From Vitis vinifera (lineage: Eukaryota > Streptophyta > Magnoliopsida > Vitales > Vitaceae), in assembly GCF_030704535.1 (NCBI RefSeq), contig NC_081821.1, forward strand, positions 5,595,001 to 5,659,000: 64,000 nt of DNA, given 5' to 3'. Below, piece by piece: positions 24,061-34,979 of the stretch. Position 1 is the stretch's first letter. Each line of letters begins with the position of its first letter. A program made the position numbers and the translations under genes. Under the pieces are notes generated by a model. It was given only the letters and a program-made list of their open reading frames with translations, ran no database searches and was not told the origin of the DNA.

Positions 24061-25877
24061 AGCTTTGGTCTTGAAAAACTCTTTTCTTTGAGGTGGTCTT
24101 CTTCTTCATGATTTCTCCTTGGCTTGATTTATCTTTGGATTGCCACTTTAGAAGTCATCTTGCCTAATCACACTTAAAATGTAGTCATTAGTTCTAAACC
24201 TTGTTTTGTTATCATCAAAATCAAGATTAACCAAACCTTGGTTTCACATTTTCAATTTTGGATGTTTTAGGTGTTTTGCCTAATCTTCATTTTTGTTTCT
24301 TTTCTTAAGATGGATAGCAAGAAAACATGAATAGGCCTACGTGGGATTGTAGGAAGGGTGGTCAAAGATCAAGTAGAGAGAAAGACTAAATAACAAAAGA
24401 TATTTGTTTAACTTGGAATAAATTGGTTTATCAATTGCGAATTTGCATAGATAGTGAAGACTTTCACTTAAGTAAGTCTTTAGTATACTTTGTTCCATCT
24501 ATTACTTAGTTTTAGGTTAGTTTAGTCTAGTTCATCTACATTTTTCGTAAAAGAAGATGACCATTTGATAGTTCTCATTAGTAAACTTGTAGGAATTGAG
24601 AAATAGACATTGAGTGAGCAACACACTACCAACTTTCTTTTGATTCAATCGACCTTTAAAAAAGATCGAGATGAGAGGCTACCAATCTAGATTTTACCAT
24701 AGACTAAATGGTTTTTGTTTGAAGGGAATGAAGACTACCACTTGAAAAAAAAAAAAAAAAAAAAAAAACAATGCTTCATCGCCATGATGCATATGCCTGC
24801 CATACTATACTGAGGAGTGAGGTGGGCTTAAATGAAGTATATTGCCAATTCTAGAAAGTAGAATAGAAAAAGGGGAAGGTCCCATGCCCATATCATTCTC
24901 CAACATGGGGAAATTATGAGGTAGGTGTTTACTAGAACTAAAGTAAGTTAAGAAAGCACCCATAGTGAATGCAAATTGGAAAAGCCACATCGAACTAGTC
25001 TAGCGCCATATATTGAATGCGTTACTAAAATGGACCTTTACAATGCCTTAAGTGATTCCTCACACTTAAACTAAACCTTAAACAAGATGCAAGAGATGGT
25101 TCATTCGGTTTTTCAACTCTTATATTACAATGAAACTCAGATACAAATAAAAAACTAGGATCAAATATGAACCAATCAAAATTTGCAAGTTCAAGTGTAG
25201 GTGTACTCAATGAAAACAATGAAAGTTTTTTAATGCAATGTATAGATGATTTTTAGGAGTGGGTAACCTTATAAATGAAGTCCAAGAGCTTTAAATAGGA
25301 GTTTGACATTGAATTAGCCATTAAACAGAATTTTAGTTTAATCGGTCAACTAAGCAATCAACTACTAACTAGTAGTTAGGATTTGTAATTGATCATTAGA
25401 AGGTTAGATTGCTCAATCTGTTGCAGAACTGATAGATTGATATCCTAATCAATCAAGGGTTCCCTTAATCAATTGTGAGACTAGTTTTCACCGCTAGTCT
25501 TACTTTCAAGACCCTAATCAATTGATTGATTGATTGGGTGGTTCAGTGTTCCAATTTTACAATTTTACAAATTTTAAGCCTCAAAAAGTTGGGGAATCAA
25601 CTAAGTTATACTCTAAACAATTTAGAAAACCTTTTAGGCTTTAATGACACTGATTGAAAACTAGTTTTCACTTAAAAAAACAATTCAAAAAATGATTTAA
25701 GGGATAATTTAGAAAACAAAATATGTAGGGGAACCTTTTTGATAAATTTAAAGGTTTTTTCAAAATTTTAAAGGAAACTTTAAATTGTGTTTTCATAATT
25801 GGAATAGTTAATGAGGTATTTGTTGATCGCCTAGTTGAGTAAGGGAATAGATGGATTTTGATAGTGGTTATCAGTTG
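24061..25877. other. Gene-free AT-rich spacer
   Basis: No gene recognised. A run of about 24 A lies near 24745-24768. Scattered TAATCAATTGATTGATTG-like words near 25440-25540 suggest decayed retroelement sequence. Confidence 0.4.
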
Positions 25878-25882
25878 CACCA

Positions 25883-26465
25883 TGTTGGGGAGATGTCTCA
25901 AAAACCTATTTAGAATATACTTTTTTTTTTTTCAAAAAGAATATTATATAAAATATTTATTAAGTTTATATGTGATTGTAATTAGATTTCTCATAAAATA
26001 AGGAAAACTAGTGAGAATATTTCTATAAATATTCTAGGTCATAAGAGAATAAATTATTAGAGAGAGGGATGAGATAGAGATGTGAAGAAGAATGAGAGAT
26101 GTCCGATAAAGTGAAAAGGCTCACTAGGGTGTAGATGTGAGGAAAAAAAGACACCTAGTGGAACAAAATGACTCATGGTTCAAGGTAGAGATACAAAGGA
26201 ACCTAATAGTTGTATCTATTTTTTTTTTTTGTCTTTGGTAATATTCTCTATCATATAATGGAATGTTCTCTTTTATCAATGAAGGTGGGCATGATTGGCC
26301 AAACCATGTTAAAATCTCGTGTATCTTTTCGTGGTTTTCTTTATTTTTTGTGTTCTTCCTTTAATATGTTTACATTGACACTTCCATTGGTACAACAAGA
26401 AGTATTAGAAGTTTCGTATGCTTAATAAGTGGGTATCAGATCCTTAGTTGAAGATGTACTCAACA
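25883..26465 (+). repeat. 5' LTR of the small LTR element
   Basis: Direct repeat of 26768-27360. It begins TGTTGGGGAG and ends GTACTCAACA. It also contains a GTATCAGATCC motif near 26433, resembling the primer-binding site, inside the LTR near its 3' end. Confidence 0.85.
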
Positions 26466-26767
26466 AGTGGTATTAAAGTCTTGGTTGAAGATGCCTAGAA
26501 GACTCTTGATTAAGGATGTCTTGGAGAACCTTATTTAGAGATTTTGAGAAGAGCAAAAAGATTAAAGTATAAAAGAAGATTACAAAAAGAATTATAGTTA
26601 AAGGCGACTTCAAATTTTCTATCATTAGTGATAGAAGAAGATTGTGGCATGCCATAAAGATGTGATGCACAAAAGGAATAGTGGCACATGAAGAGAGTGA
26701 ACAAGGAAACCGTAGATCATGGAGAGATCAAAGATTGACTTAATAAAATTTGATTCAAGGTAGAGAT

Positions 26768-27360
26768 TGTTAGAGAGGTGTCTCAAATTCCTATTTATAA
26801 TATACTTTTTTTTTTTGGTAAAAGGATATTATATGGAATATTTCTTAAGTTTATATGTGATTGCAATTAGATTCCGTATAGAATAAGGAAAGATAGTGAG
26901 GATATCTCTATAAATATAAATATTTTAGGTTATAAAAGGAAAAAGTTATGTGTGTGTGAGAGAGAGAAAGATAGGATAGAGATATGAGGAAGGGTGAGAG
27001 ATGCCGAGTAAAAGGCTCATTAAGGTATGGATGTGATGAAGAAAGAGACACCTAGTGGAGTAAAATGACTCATGGTTCAGGATAGAGATACAAAGGGACC
27101 CAGTAGTTGTATATATATATATTTTGTCCTCTATATTATTCTTTATCATATAGTGGAATTTTCTTTCTCATCTGTAGAGGTAGACATGATAGGTTTAATC
27201 ACGTTAAAACCTTGTATACCTTTTGTATGATTTTCTTTATTTTTTGTGTTCTTTCTTTAATATGTTTACATTGACGCTTTTGTTTGTACATCAAAAAGTA
27301 TCAGAGCTTCTGTATACTCAACAAATGGTATCAAAGCCTTGGTTGAAGATGTACTCAACA
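26768..27360 (+). repeat. 3' LTR of the small LTR element
   Basis: Direct repeat of 25883-26465. It begins TGTTAGAGAG and ends GTACTCAACA. TGGTATCAAAGCC at 27326-27338 is a closer match to a tRNA-Met primer-binding site than the real one, but it lies inside the LTR. Confidence 0.85.
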
Positions 27361-27365
27361 CACCA

Positions 27366-29340
27366 CAAGTTAAGAAATACCTCGATTGGTTGTAATACCG
27401 ACTAAGGGAGACCTCAAATCAATTAAGGTACCAATTAATTAATGATTCTCCAATAATAATCTATAACTCTATAATGTCTAGAAAATGACTGATCAGTTGA
27501 ACAATAACTTGTGTTTAATGGTTAGTTTCAACAGTGAACTTATATTTAAGGCTCTTTATACTCATTTATATAATTCATGAAGAGGTTTCACTTCAATCTT
27601 TAAAAACACATACTTCAAATTTGCAAAAATCATTTAATGCACCTTTGATCCTATCTCTTAGATTTGTACTCCATTGTAAGGTAGAGGTTGTACTCCTTCG
27701 TTAAGTTTGAGGGATCACTTAGAGCCTATGAAGGTCAGTTAGAAACTTGAATCAAAGTATAAGTCTATAAGAGGGATTAAAGGGCATTGATTGAATAAGT
27801 TTTTAGTTTAATAGAGGAGTCTTGATACTAGAAAGAAGCAAGAGGAGGGTGAAAATAGGTAATTGCCGAACCAACATACAAACTATGTTTGCATATCTTT
27901 CTCCTCTTATTTATTTACTTTCATCGTCATTGCTTCAAGTGCTATTGTATAAGAAGGATTGAAGGGCTTTGATTGAAGAAGTCCTTAGTTTAATGAAAGA
28001 GCCTTAACCTTGGGAAAAAACAAAGAGACAATTGTTGAACCATTATAAAAGTCTTGTTTATATATTTTTCTCTCATTTTCTATTTATTTTCATTGTTACG
28101 GCTTCAAGTGCTATCATTTGCATTAATTTTTTTTTAAATTCAAATTTGACCAACACTTTATTCACCTCTCTCTTAGGTGTATACTAGGATTGAATTAACT
28201 ATGACTTCATAAAATTTGCTCCTAAGGAATGCATTGTGAACTTCATATCTTATAATTTGTCAAGTAAAAAACTCGTGAAGAATTAATTAATGAGAAAATG
28301 ATATAGAGCTTAATATAAAACCACTTACAAATGAAGACACGTCCATTGAAGAACACGAAAATGAAACTAGTAGAGACAAAATAATTGTTAATGTAGATCA
28401 AAGGACATTGAAATCATACTTGATTACAATTATTTTTGTACTTCTACACTATGTCGTGTTTAAAAAATAAAAGTAAAGAAAGCACGTTGTTTATGACTTT
28501 TGATTAAATTTTTAACTCAAATTTGCAAGCACGCTTTCCTCTTAGATTAAGATAGAAAATATCATATAAGAGAATATCCTTTTATGCAAGATTCATCATA
28601 GAAGATTATATATATATTTTAATTAATAAATTCGACTTTTGTTTATTCCATTTTCTTTTTCTCTTAATTTATAGGAATGGATTATGCAACCATTGATGTC
28701 GTGTTATTGAGACCCATCATTTTCAAGGTTGTTTTTTTAGACAAACATGGGAATCTTATTTAAGCTATTAATAAGATTCTTATAACATTCTCCTTAGCAA
28801 AGGATAATTTCATTCTTTAATAATAAATACGATTGTTGTGGATACAAAGGATTAAATCAATGCCTTCGTCTTAGCTGTTTCTAGAATCTTCCTTTTCCTT
28901 TCCGACTTATTTTTATATTTTTATTTTAAAAGACCCAAATTACAGCAAGAAACCGCCTCCTCCCGGGGCCCACAGCCTCCAACAACCCATCCTCTGCTCA
29001 TCACCCCTTACAAATACCTGTTCTCTCCATCCATCTCATGCCACGTGGCTACAGCATAACTGGCACATGACGTGGTGAGCTGGACGCGCGTCTGCGTTTA
29101 CACACGAGAAGCACTCGATCTTTCCCGTAATTTCTTTAAATTGGATTTAACTCCCATGGTTCTTGAAAATGTCTCAATCACACCCGGGAATGTGATGTCC
29201 ATTTCTCATTCTCGCCCACATCTTTTCTTTGCACGCAGACACGGTGCGGAAAACCCACCTGTAGTTTCGCTTCACTCCTTTTGTTTTGTCGCCAAAAGCA
29301 CCCCCAAACAATAAATCTCTGTGGGTTTGTAAAAGCTCAC
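27366..29340. other. AT-rich spacer and upstream region of the SAM gene
   Basis: 27366-28200 is repeat-derived and includes two tandem related copies of about 180 bp starting near 27773 and 27953. 28200-28900 is AT-rich with nothing recognised. From about 28930 the composition rises in GC and is probably the promoter of the SAM-domain gene. Confidence 0.5.
29041..29075. promoter_or_regulatory. Two ACGT-core boxes upstream of the SAM gene
   Basis: A perfect G-box CCACGTGG lies at 29041-29048 and TGACGTGG at 29068-29075, 27 bp apart start to start, in the GC-richer region about 800 bp upstream of the start codon. Such cores bind bZIP and bHLH factors. The assignment is by motif only. Confidence 0.45.
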
Positions 29341-29881
29341 CCATCAGTGTTCCAATTTAGGAAAACATGCACAAGTTCAATGCGTGCTGCAACTGTTACT
29401 GTCTCAGAAGGTTCGTTTCTTCTCCTTTTTCCTTAACTGTATCTGGGTATTATTTTGGTTTTGCATCTGTTAAATACGGATTCTTGCTTGTTTTGGATTT
29501 TTTTTTTCTCCTAATTGAGTTGGGATTTTTCTTTTCATCGGTTTTGTAAAGAATTTTTAGTTGTTTTAGGGGTTTTTTTTTTAATTTTGGGTCTGCTAAT
29601 TGTTTCTGTTATTGTGGTTTCTTTATTTGCTGATTCTGGGATATTGTAAATGGAGTTTGTGTTTCAAGGGTTTTGATCAAGTTTTGAATTCTAGGGTTTG
29701 TGAAAATGTTGGTTTGTAGCATGAATTCAAAATGTTGTAGATGTTTTCATATGGGTTTTGTTATTGTTACTATTTTTTTTTTCTGTGATTAAGTTTGTTC
29801 TTTCGTTGATTCTGAAATATTATTTCTGGGTTTTTTTCTATCTAGGGTTTTTTCAGGCTTTAAGTTTTAGGGTTTGTGAGA

Positions 29882-30784
29882 ATGTTGGTTCTTGGTATGA
29901 ATTCAAAAAGACAGAGGCGGCCAAATGTTAGGTTGGGGGAGATTGGAGATGTTTCTGCAGCTTTTGCATCTGTCTCTTCCCAGAAAACTCACAAGAGATG
30001 GAAACATGACCTTGTGAACCCTATGGAAACTGAGTGTAACTCTGGTTATGGGTTTTCAGATCCTGGAGTCTCTCCTAGGGTTACAGCTGATTTACAGCAG
30101 AACAGAGAGAATAAGAACCCTAACTCTTCCAAATCAGGTTTTGAGTTAGTCAGCTCAGAGGAAATTGATATGACTAAGTCTGAACTGAATTTTGGGAAGA
30201 TAACCCGGAAATGTCGGCTGATGAAGCGACGGGTAAGGAGCACTGGAGGTAACAATAGTGTTTTTGGTAGTGTTTGGGGTTCTAAACTTAGTCCTGAATT
30301 CAGTAGTGAAGATGGGAAGGAATATGGAGGGAAGGAGTTTGCTGGATTCACATTGAATGAGTTCTCTGATCTTGACCCCATTGATGGTTTTAAGAGCTAT
30401 TCAGATCATGAAACTTCAGGTATGAGCAAAGAAGCTTGCGAGAATGATATGGATGAACCCAATTTGCCCCAACACAATCCTAGTGAGTCTTGGAAGGAAG
30501 ATGCTTGGTATGAAGTGAATAACGGCTTTCCTAAATCTAGTGGTGAATGTGATAAGATGACAATTGGAGGCAGTAATGTAAATAGTGTTAGGGGATGGTT
30601 GGAAGATATAGGGTTTGGTAAGTATGCCGGTGTTTTTGAAATGCACGAGGTGGATGAGGAAGCTTTGCCATTACTTACTTTTGAAGACCTCAAAGAGATG
30701 GGTGTTCTTTCTATTGGGCCTCGTCGGAGGTTGTACACTGCAATTCAGCAATTAAAGGAAGGAGGAGGGGGAATTTCTGCTTGA
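29882..30784 (+). CDS. SAM-domain protein
   Basis: One uninterrupted coding exon of 300 codons from ATG 29882; a second ATG at 29897 (MNSKRQRRPNVRLGEIGDV) is an equally good start. The C-terminus, about residues 235-295, is a sterile alpha motif: VRGWLEDIGFGKYAGVFEMH, then EVDEEALPLLTFEDLKEMGV and GPRRRLYTAIQQL, the standard five-helix pattern with the L-GI-xGxRxxxLxxI signature. SAM domains form homo- and hetero-oligomers or bind RNA. The N-terminal RQRRPNVRLGEIGDV box recalls plant SAM proteins of unknown function. The middle is low-complexity and probably disordered, with a basic patch TRKCRLMKRRVRS that may act as a nuclear signal. A non-coding exon ending near 29408 (CTCAGAAG, then GT) suggests a leader intron. 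Confidence 0.88.
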   Translation: MLVLGMNSKRQRRPNVRLGEIGDVSAAFASVSSQKTHKRWKHDLVNPMETECNSGYGFSDPGVSPRVTADLQQNRENKNPNSSKSGFELVSSEEIDMTKSELNFGKITRKCRLMKRRVRSTGGNNSVFGSVWGSKLSPEFSSEDGKEYGGKEFAGFTLNEFSDLDPIDGFKSYSDHETSGMSKEACENDMDEPNLPQHNPSESWKEDAWYEVNNGFPKSSGECDKMTIGGSNVNSVRGWLEDIGFGKYAGVFEMHEVDEEALPLLTFEDLKEMGVLSIGPRRRLYTAIQQLKEGGGGISA

Positions 30785-33700
30785 CAAATTAATGAACAGA
30801 ACATATAGGTAATCTTGCCCCTACCAGGTCTTTTGTGAAGCAAAAGTCAGAGATGTGCATGTAAATTTTCGAACTTTATATGTTTCCTTTTGCCTTTTGT
30901 CATTTTTTAAAAAGCTTATCAATGCGATAAGACAGTTTTCCTGTGTTTTTTTTCATTAGTGGATCTTCCTTACTGTTCCTTGTTCACCCTTCAATTTCAT
31001 CAACTTTGAGAAACTCTGGACCATGATTTTGTACCATCAACATTTTTTGTTAGCAGCTTATGAAAGAATCATAATTCACTTTTGTGGCCATTATGTATTA
31101 ACCTGTTGTCTTGATAATCCTTTTTTATTGACATGATAGGTGGAGTAACCTCTTCTCTTTTGTGGTCCAGTGATGAGTCTGTTGCCATATAATTGTCAGT
31201 TAAGACCGCTTGATTTTGCAACAAGGAAAGCTGCTTTTGTTAGCATATTCCTTTATGATGGCAGTTGATATTCATACAAATTAGATTTTTTATTTATTTA
31301 TACCTGCTATTGGATCAATGGGGGCTCATTCTTCTTGAATTCTTGCTGTCTGTGAACAAATGGATCAGTTAGCAGCTTGCTAGTCAGTAAAAATATTGAA
31401 CACATCAATTGCTAATCAGTAATGAGGCCTCTCTGGTGGTCCTAATAAGAGTCTGAACGACATTGTCCTGCTATGTTGCAATATGTCTTACTGGTACCTC
31501 AGAGGAAAACCTATGAGTTCAGATTCTCAGTCTGATAGGTCTCATATCTTTCTGTTATCCTTTTTCTGTCCTAAATCAGTTGTCATCCCTTATAAGAAGG
31601 TTTCATACTGATAAAGTGATGCGGTTCCATGTATCACAATAAAATTTGTTCTTTAACAAAATTTTAGGTTTCCTACTACACTGTGCTAGCTTGATGGGTG
31701 TCCTCACTTAAGCAGCCAATGACGTTTTTCAATTATGTGTTTTACAATCAAAATTAATATTAATAAAAAACTCAAAACATTTAAGCAAGAAGCAACAAAT
31801 ATGTAGATTTTAATGGGGTGTACAAACTTAACATGCAATGCAAAATGGACACAAGAGTGCTGTTCAATGCATATCTCAGTATGGCATTTTTAATGTTTAA
31901 AAGTGTTCTTAAAATACTCAAATGAGTAAAGTTCTTCTTATAGGTGCCTCTTCCATTACCATTGCATCAATTTCATATCCATAGTAGTACGCCTATATCC
32001 TGACCCATTTGTGGTTTTGCCCCCATATCAGAGTTTGGTATGGAGGGATGCTCTAAGTTGTGGACAGAGAACACTCTTTTTTCTCCTTCAAGACTCAAAA
32101 TTAATTTTAGTGTTACTGTGTTAGACTTTCTCTATTGGTTGTATATAGACAAGGCTTTCATTTTTGATCCATGGTGATAGCTATATGTTGGGGAGGATAC
32201 TCTTTTTATTTTATTTTCTATATATAAAGACTTTTTATGAATGTTGGGGTATTTACTCATTTAAACCTCCTCTGCTGGTTGTATAGGTATAGGGTTTGTG
32301 TTTTTGATCCTTGGTCTAGTGGCCTTGAGTTTCCTCAACGAACTTTGGTTTTAAGAGCTGTTATAAACATTTATAGTGGTCTATGCTGTCCTCTATGGCT
32401 TTAATTACACATTATTATACACAAAGAATAAGGTGATTGGAGGTACTTAATATAAAGGAACAATCCTGTAGTTTCCCTTTGAAAATTTGGAGTTCATCAT
32501 CCTTTAGTTGGTAATTATTGACCCGTAATTACTTCTCCAGTCTGCTTCTTCAGTAGACCTCATGGTATGCACACACTGTAAACTTTCTGTAAAATCAGTG
32601 CAGTTATGTTACATGTCTGTTTGGGGAAGTGAATTAGAGAGTTAGATTAGAAGATTTAAGTTACTCTCTGTATTATTGGGTTTTTGGGGTTGGAGATATT
32701 TAAAAGATTGAAGTTCTTGGATTCTTGGATATTCATTTTCTTCTTGTAATTTTGTTTCTTGAATATTTTCTGCATACCCTGTACATGCAGGGGGATTGCC
32801 CTTTCTTATTTCTCTTTCTGTTCGATAGAATTCATGCATTGTAACTTGCTGGATGCTCCTCATCTTCTAAGCAAAGTAGATGGTTGATTTTCTAAAATTT
32901 CAGCCTTCTTAAGGTTCTTTCTTCTGCAATGTATTAAATTTCATTAAGAATTTACATCCACTTCTTGTTATAATAATTTTAGGCACTTACTGGAAAGAAA
33001 AAGAAAAAAAAGTCGGGTTAAATACATCTGCATCCAGACACTTATTCAGAAGGAATTAGACTAAATTACCATGGATGGTTGGCACAGAAAACCTTTTATA
33101 TTCGACTTGCTTCCTGGAGCTGTTCCTTCTAAAAATTTATGATTGTGAAATAAACAACTATGATACTTCTACCCATCTTCCTTCTTTCTCCCCTGGTTCT
33201 CGGATGATATAAGTGAATGCTAGATGGATTTCACTACCAGCACTCTGAAGCAAGGCCTCAAGTTTTTTTATCTTTTTCTTTTCCATTATTTTATGCTCCT
33301 TCCATCTGGCTTGCAGGTGTTTATGTTGAATTTTGTAGAAATCGATGATCCACCAGGTATATTGATATTTTTCCTAGCAATATATATCATTATCGGGAAT
33401 TGCATGGAAATTCCATCATTTGGACAATCAAAATGCATAGAACTCTAGTTAATTAGTCTATGTGGTGTTTATCAATGTCCAAGGAGCTGGTCTCCTGAAT
33501 CAATCTTAGACTTGAGATAATCTTGAAATGCCTCATTTTTCTGGTGATGCTGCACAGAACCCTGCAAGGGATAAATTTTATTATGAATTGCTTGATCTCA
33601 ATTTTGAATTTTGCAGCGATCCTCTCAAAGAACTGTGTTCATAAATTCATGACTTTCTTGGAGGATGGGGCATCAGCTACTCAGCAGCTTTCGTTCAGGT

Positions 33701-34000
33701 GTATGTTTGTTCTAATACAGCATGAAATCAAGAATATGAGCTGATGATACTTGGCCTAAACCCTGTATTTGTTATGATTGGTAATCAAAGGAACAAGGCA
33801 ATTTATTCTCCTGTAATCAAAATTTCGGTATATAGGAAAGACGCCCAAATTCAACAAGTCTTGGGTTGCTTACAAGTTACCAAAACGCTCATTCGAATGT
33901 GATTGTTCAAAAGCAGGCTGTTCATTACGCCTTCCAAAAGTGCAGGACATCAGTTTTTGGAAGAGACTAGGGTATGCTTGAAATTTTGGAAAATAGTTTC
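30785..34000. other. 3' flank of the SAM gene and spacer
   Basis: 30785 to about 30950 is probably the 3' untranslated region. Beyond that no gene is recognised. Short open pieces at 33224-33448 and 33523-33744 are bordered by splice-like GCAG/GT sites but show no conserved domain, so they are not called as exons; a non-coding transcript is possible. Confidence 0.35.
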
Positions 34001-34285
34001 TTGTTTTTAAGAACCTTTTATCATAAAATAGTTTTCTGTTTTTGAAAGCACAAGATGATATTTTCTAAGAACATGTTTTATTTGTTTTCATTTATTTTTT
34101 GAGGGTTGTTTTAAAAAATAATTATACTAAGATAAAATAATATATATGAAAGTTATTTTTAAGGATTGTTTAAAAATATAAAAATGGGTTAACAACATTT
34201 CAAATTCTGAAACTTATTTTTGTTTCTGTTTTAAAAAACTATTTTTGAAAACCGTTTTTGAAAACACTTCCTACTAAACAGTTCA
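34000..34285. mobile_element. Palindromic MITE-like sequence
   Basis: The segment begins with AAATAGTTTCTTG/AGTTTTCTG-type words and ends with AAAAACTATTTTTGAAAAC and ACACTTCCTACTAAACAG. The two halves are partly inverse to each other over about 280 bp. Ends and target duplication were not resolved. Confidence 0.4.
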
Positions 34286-34924
34286 GAGCATAATAACCCA
34301 CTTTTTTGAGTTTCAAAAAATGATTGTAACATGCACTTGTGGAGGATTTCCCTTGGCATCATTTCCTTGGTTTTTGACGTATAAAAAGGGTGTCAGATTT
34401 TCAATGACTAATATAACTATGGATGCCCTGTTCACAGGACTTTGGAATTCTATTTAAAATCCAAAAATAGCATAATTCCTTAAAACAAGTCTTCATTAGG
34501 CCCCTGCGTGAACAGAAGGGAAAGAAGACCTGGGTCTAGATGTATTTGTGAATCATCACTAGGGGTCTAGTTTGATTTTTGTCGTATTGGAAGTGGGATG
34601 AATCAGTGGAACTTTATGTTTGTAACCAGATAATCAAATATCAGTTGAAGCTAAAGCAAAGGTTCCAGAATTTGACTGGCTACAGGACTTGAGTCATTTC
34701 TGACAACGGAATTATCCAATGGAAGATGGGGAAAAGTCGTTGGAAAGCTAGTAAACCCATATGAGAAAATGCTACAACAATCTGTGGACAATATCAACAA
34801 ATGCATTGTGAGAAGAGATGGAAGGAAAGATGTAGAAGAAAGTGAATGGCAAGACTGTGATGGAACTTGGAAGAAAGGAGAGGACAATACAAATGAAGAC
34901 AGACGATAACGATAACGAAACATA

Positions 34925-34926
<2 letters not shown>

Positions 34927-34977
<51 letters not shown>
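34927..34977. repeat. (TC)n(TA)n compound microsatellite
   Basis: About 30 bp of TC repeats run straight into about 17 bp of TA repeats. Gene-free spacer lies on both sides. Confidence 0.9.
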
Positions 34978-34979
34978 GG

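Larger units (their letters stand above)
25883..27360 (+). mobile_element. Complete small non-autonomous LTR retrotransposon (TRIM-like)
   Basis: The 5' LTR is 25883-26465 (583 bp) and the 3' LTR 26768-27360 (593 bp). They are clearly alignable throughout but diverged. Both begin TGTT and end ACTCAACA. The element is flanked by exact 5-bp target duplications CACCA at 25878-25882 and 27361-27365. The 302-bp interior starts two bases after the 5' LTR with TGGTATTAAAGTC, a decayed primer-binding site for initiator tRNA-Met (TGGTATCAGAGC). It ends with purine-rich AAGGTAGAGAT just before the 3' LTR. There is no coding capacity. At 1,478 bp it has the structure of a TRIM or a very short internal deletion derivative. 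Confidence 0.85.

Noticed and set aside
33523-33744. Candidate exons with GCAG and GT borders between 33.2 and 33.8 kb
   Set aside because: The two possible readings contain stops or no conserved motif; there is too little support to call a gene.
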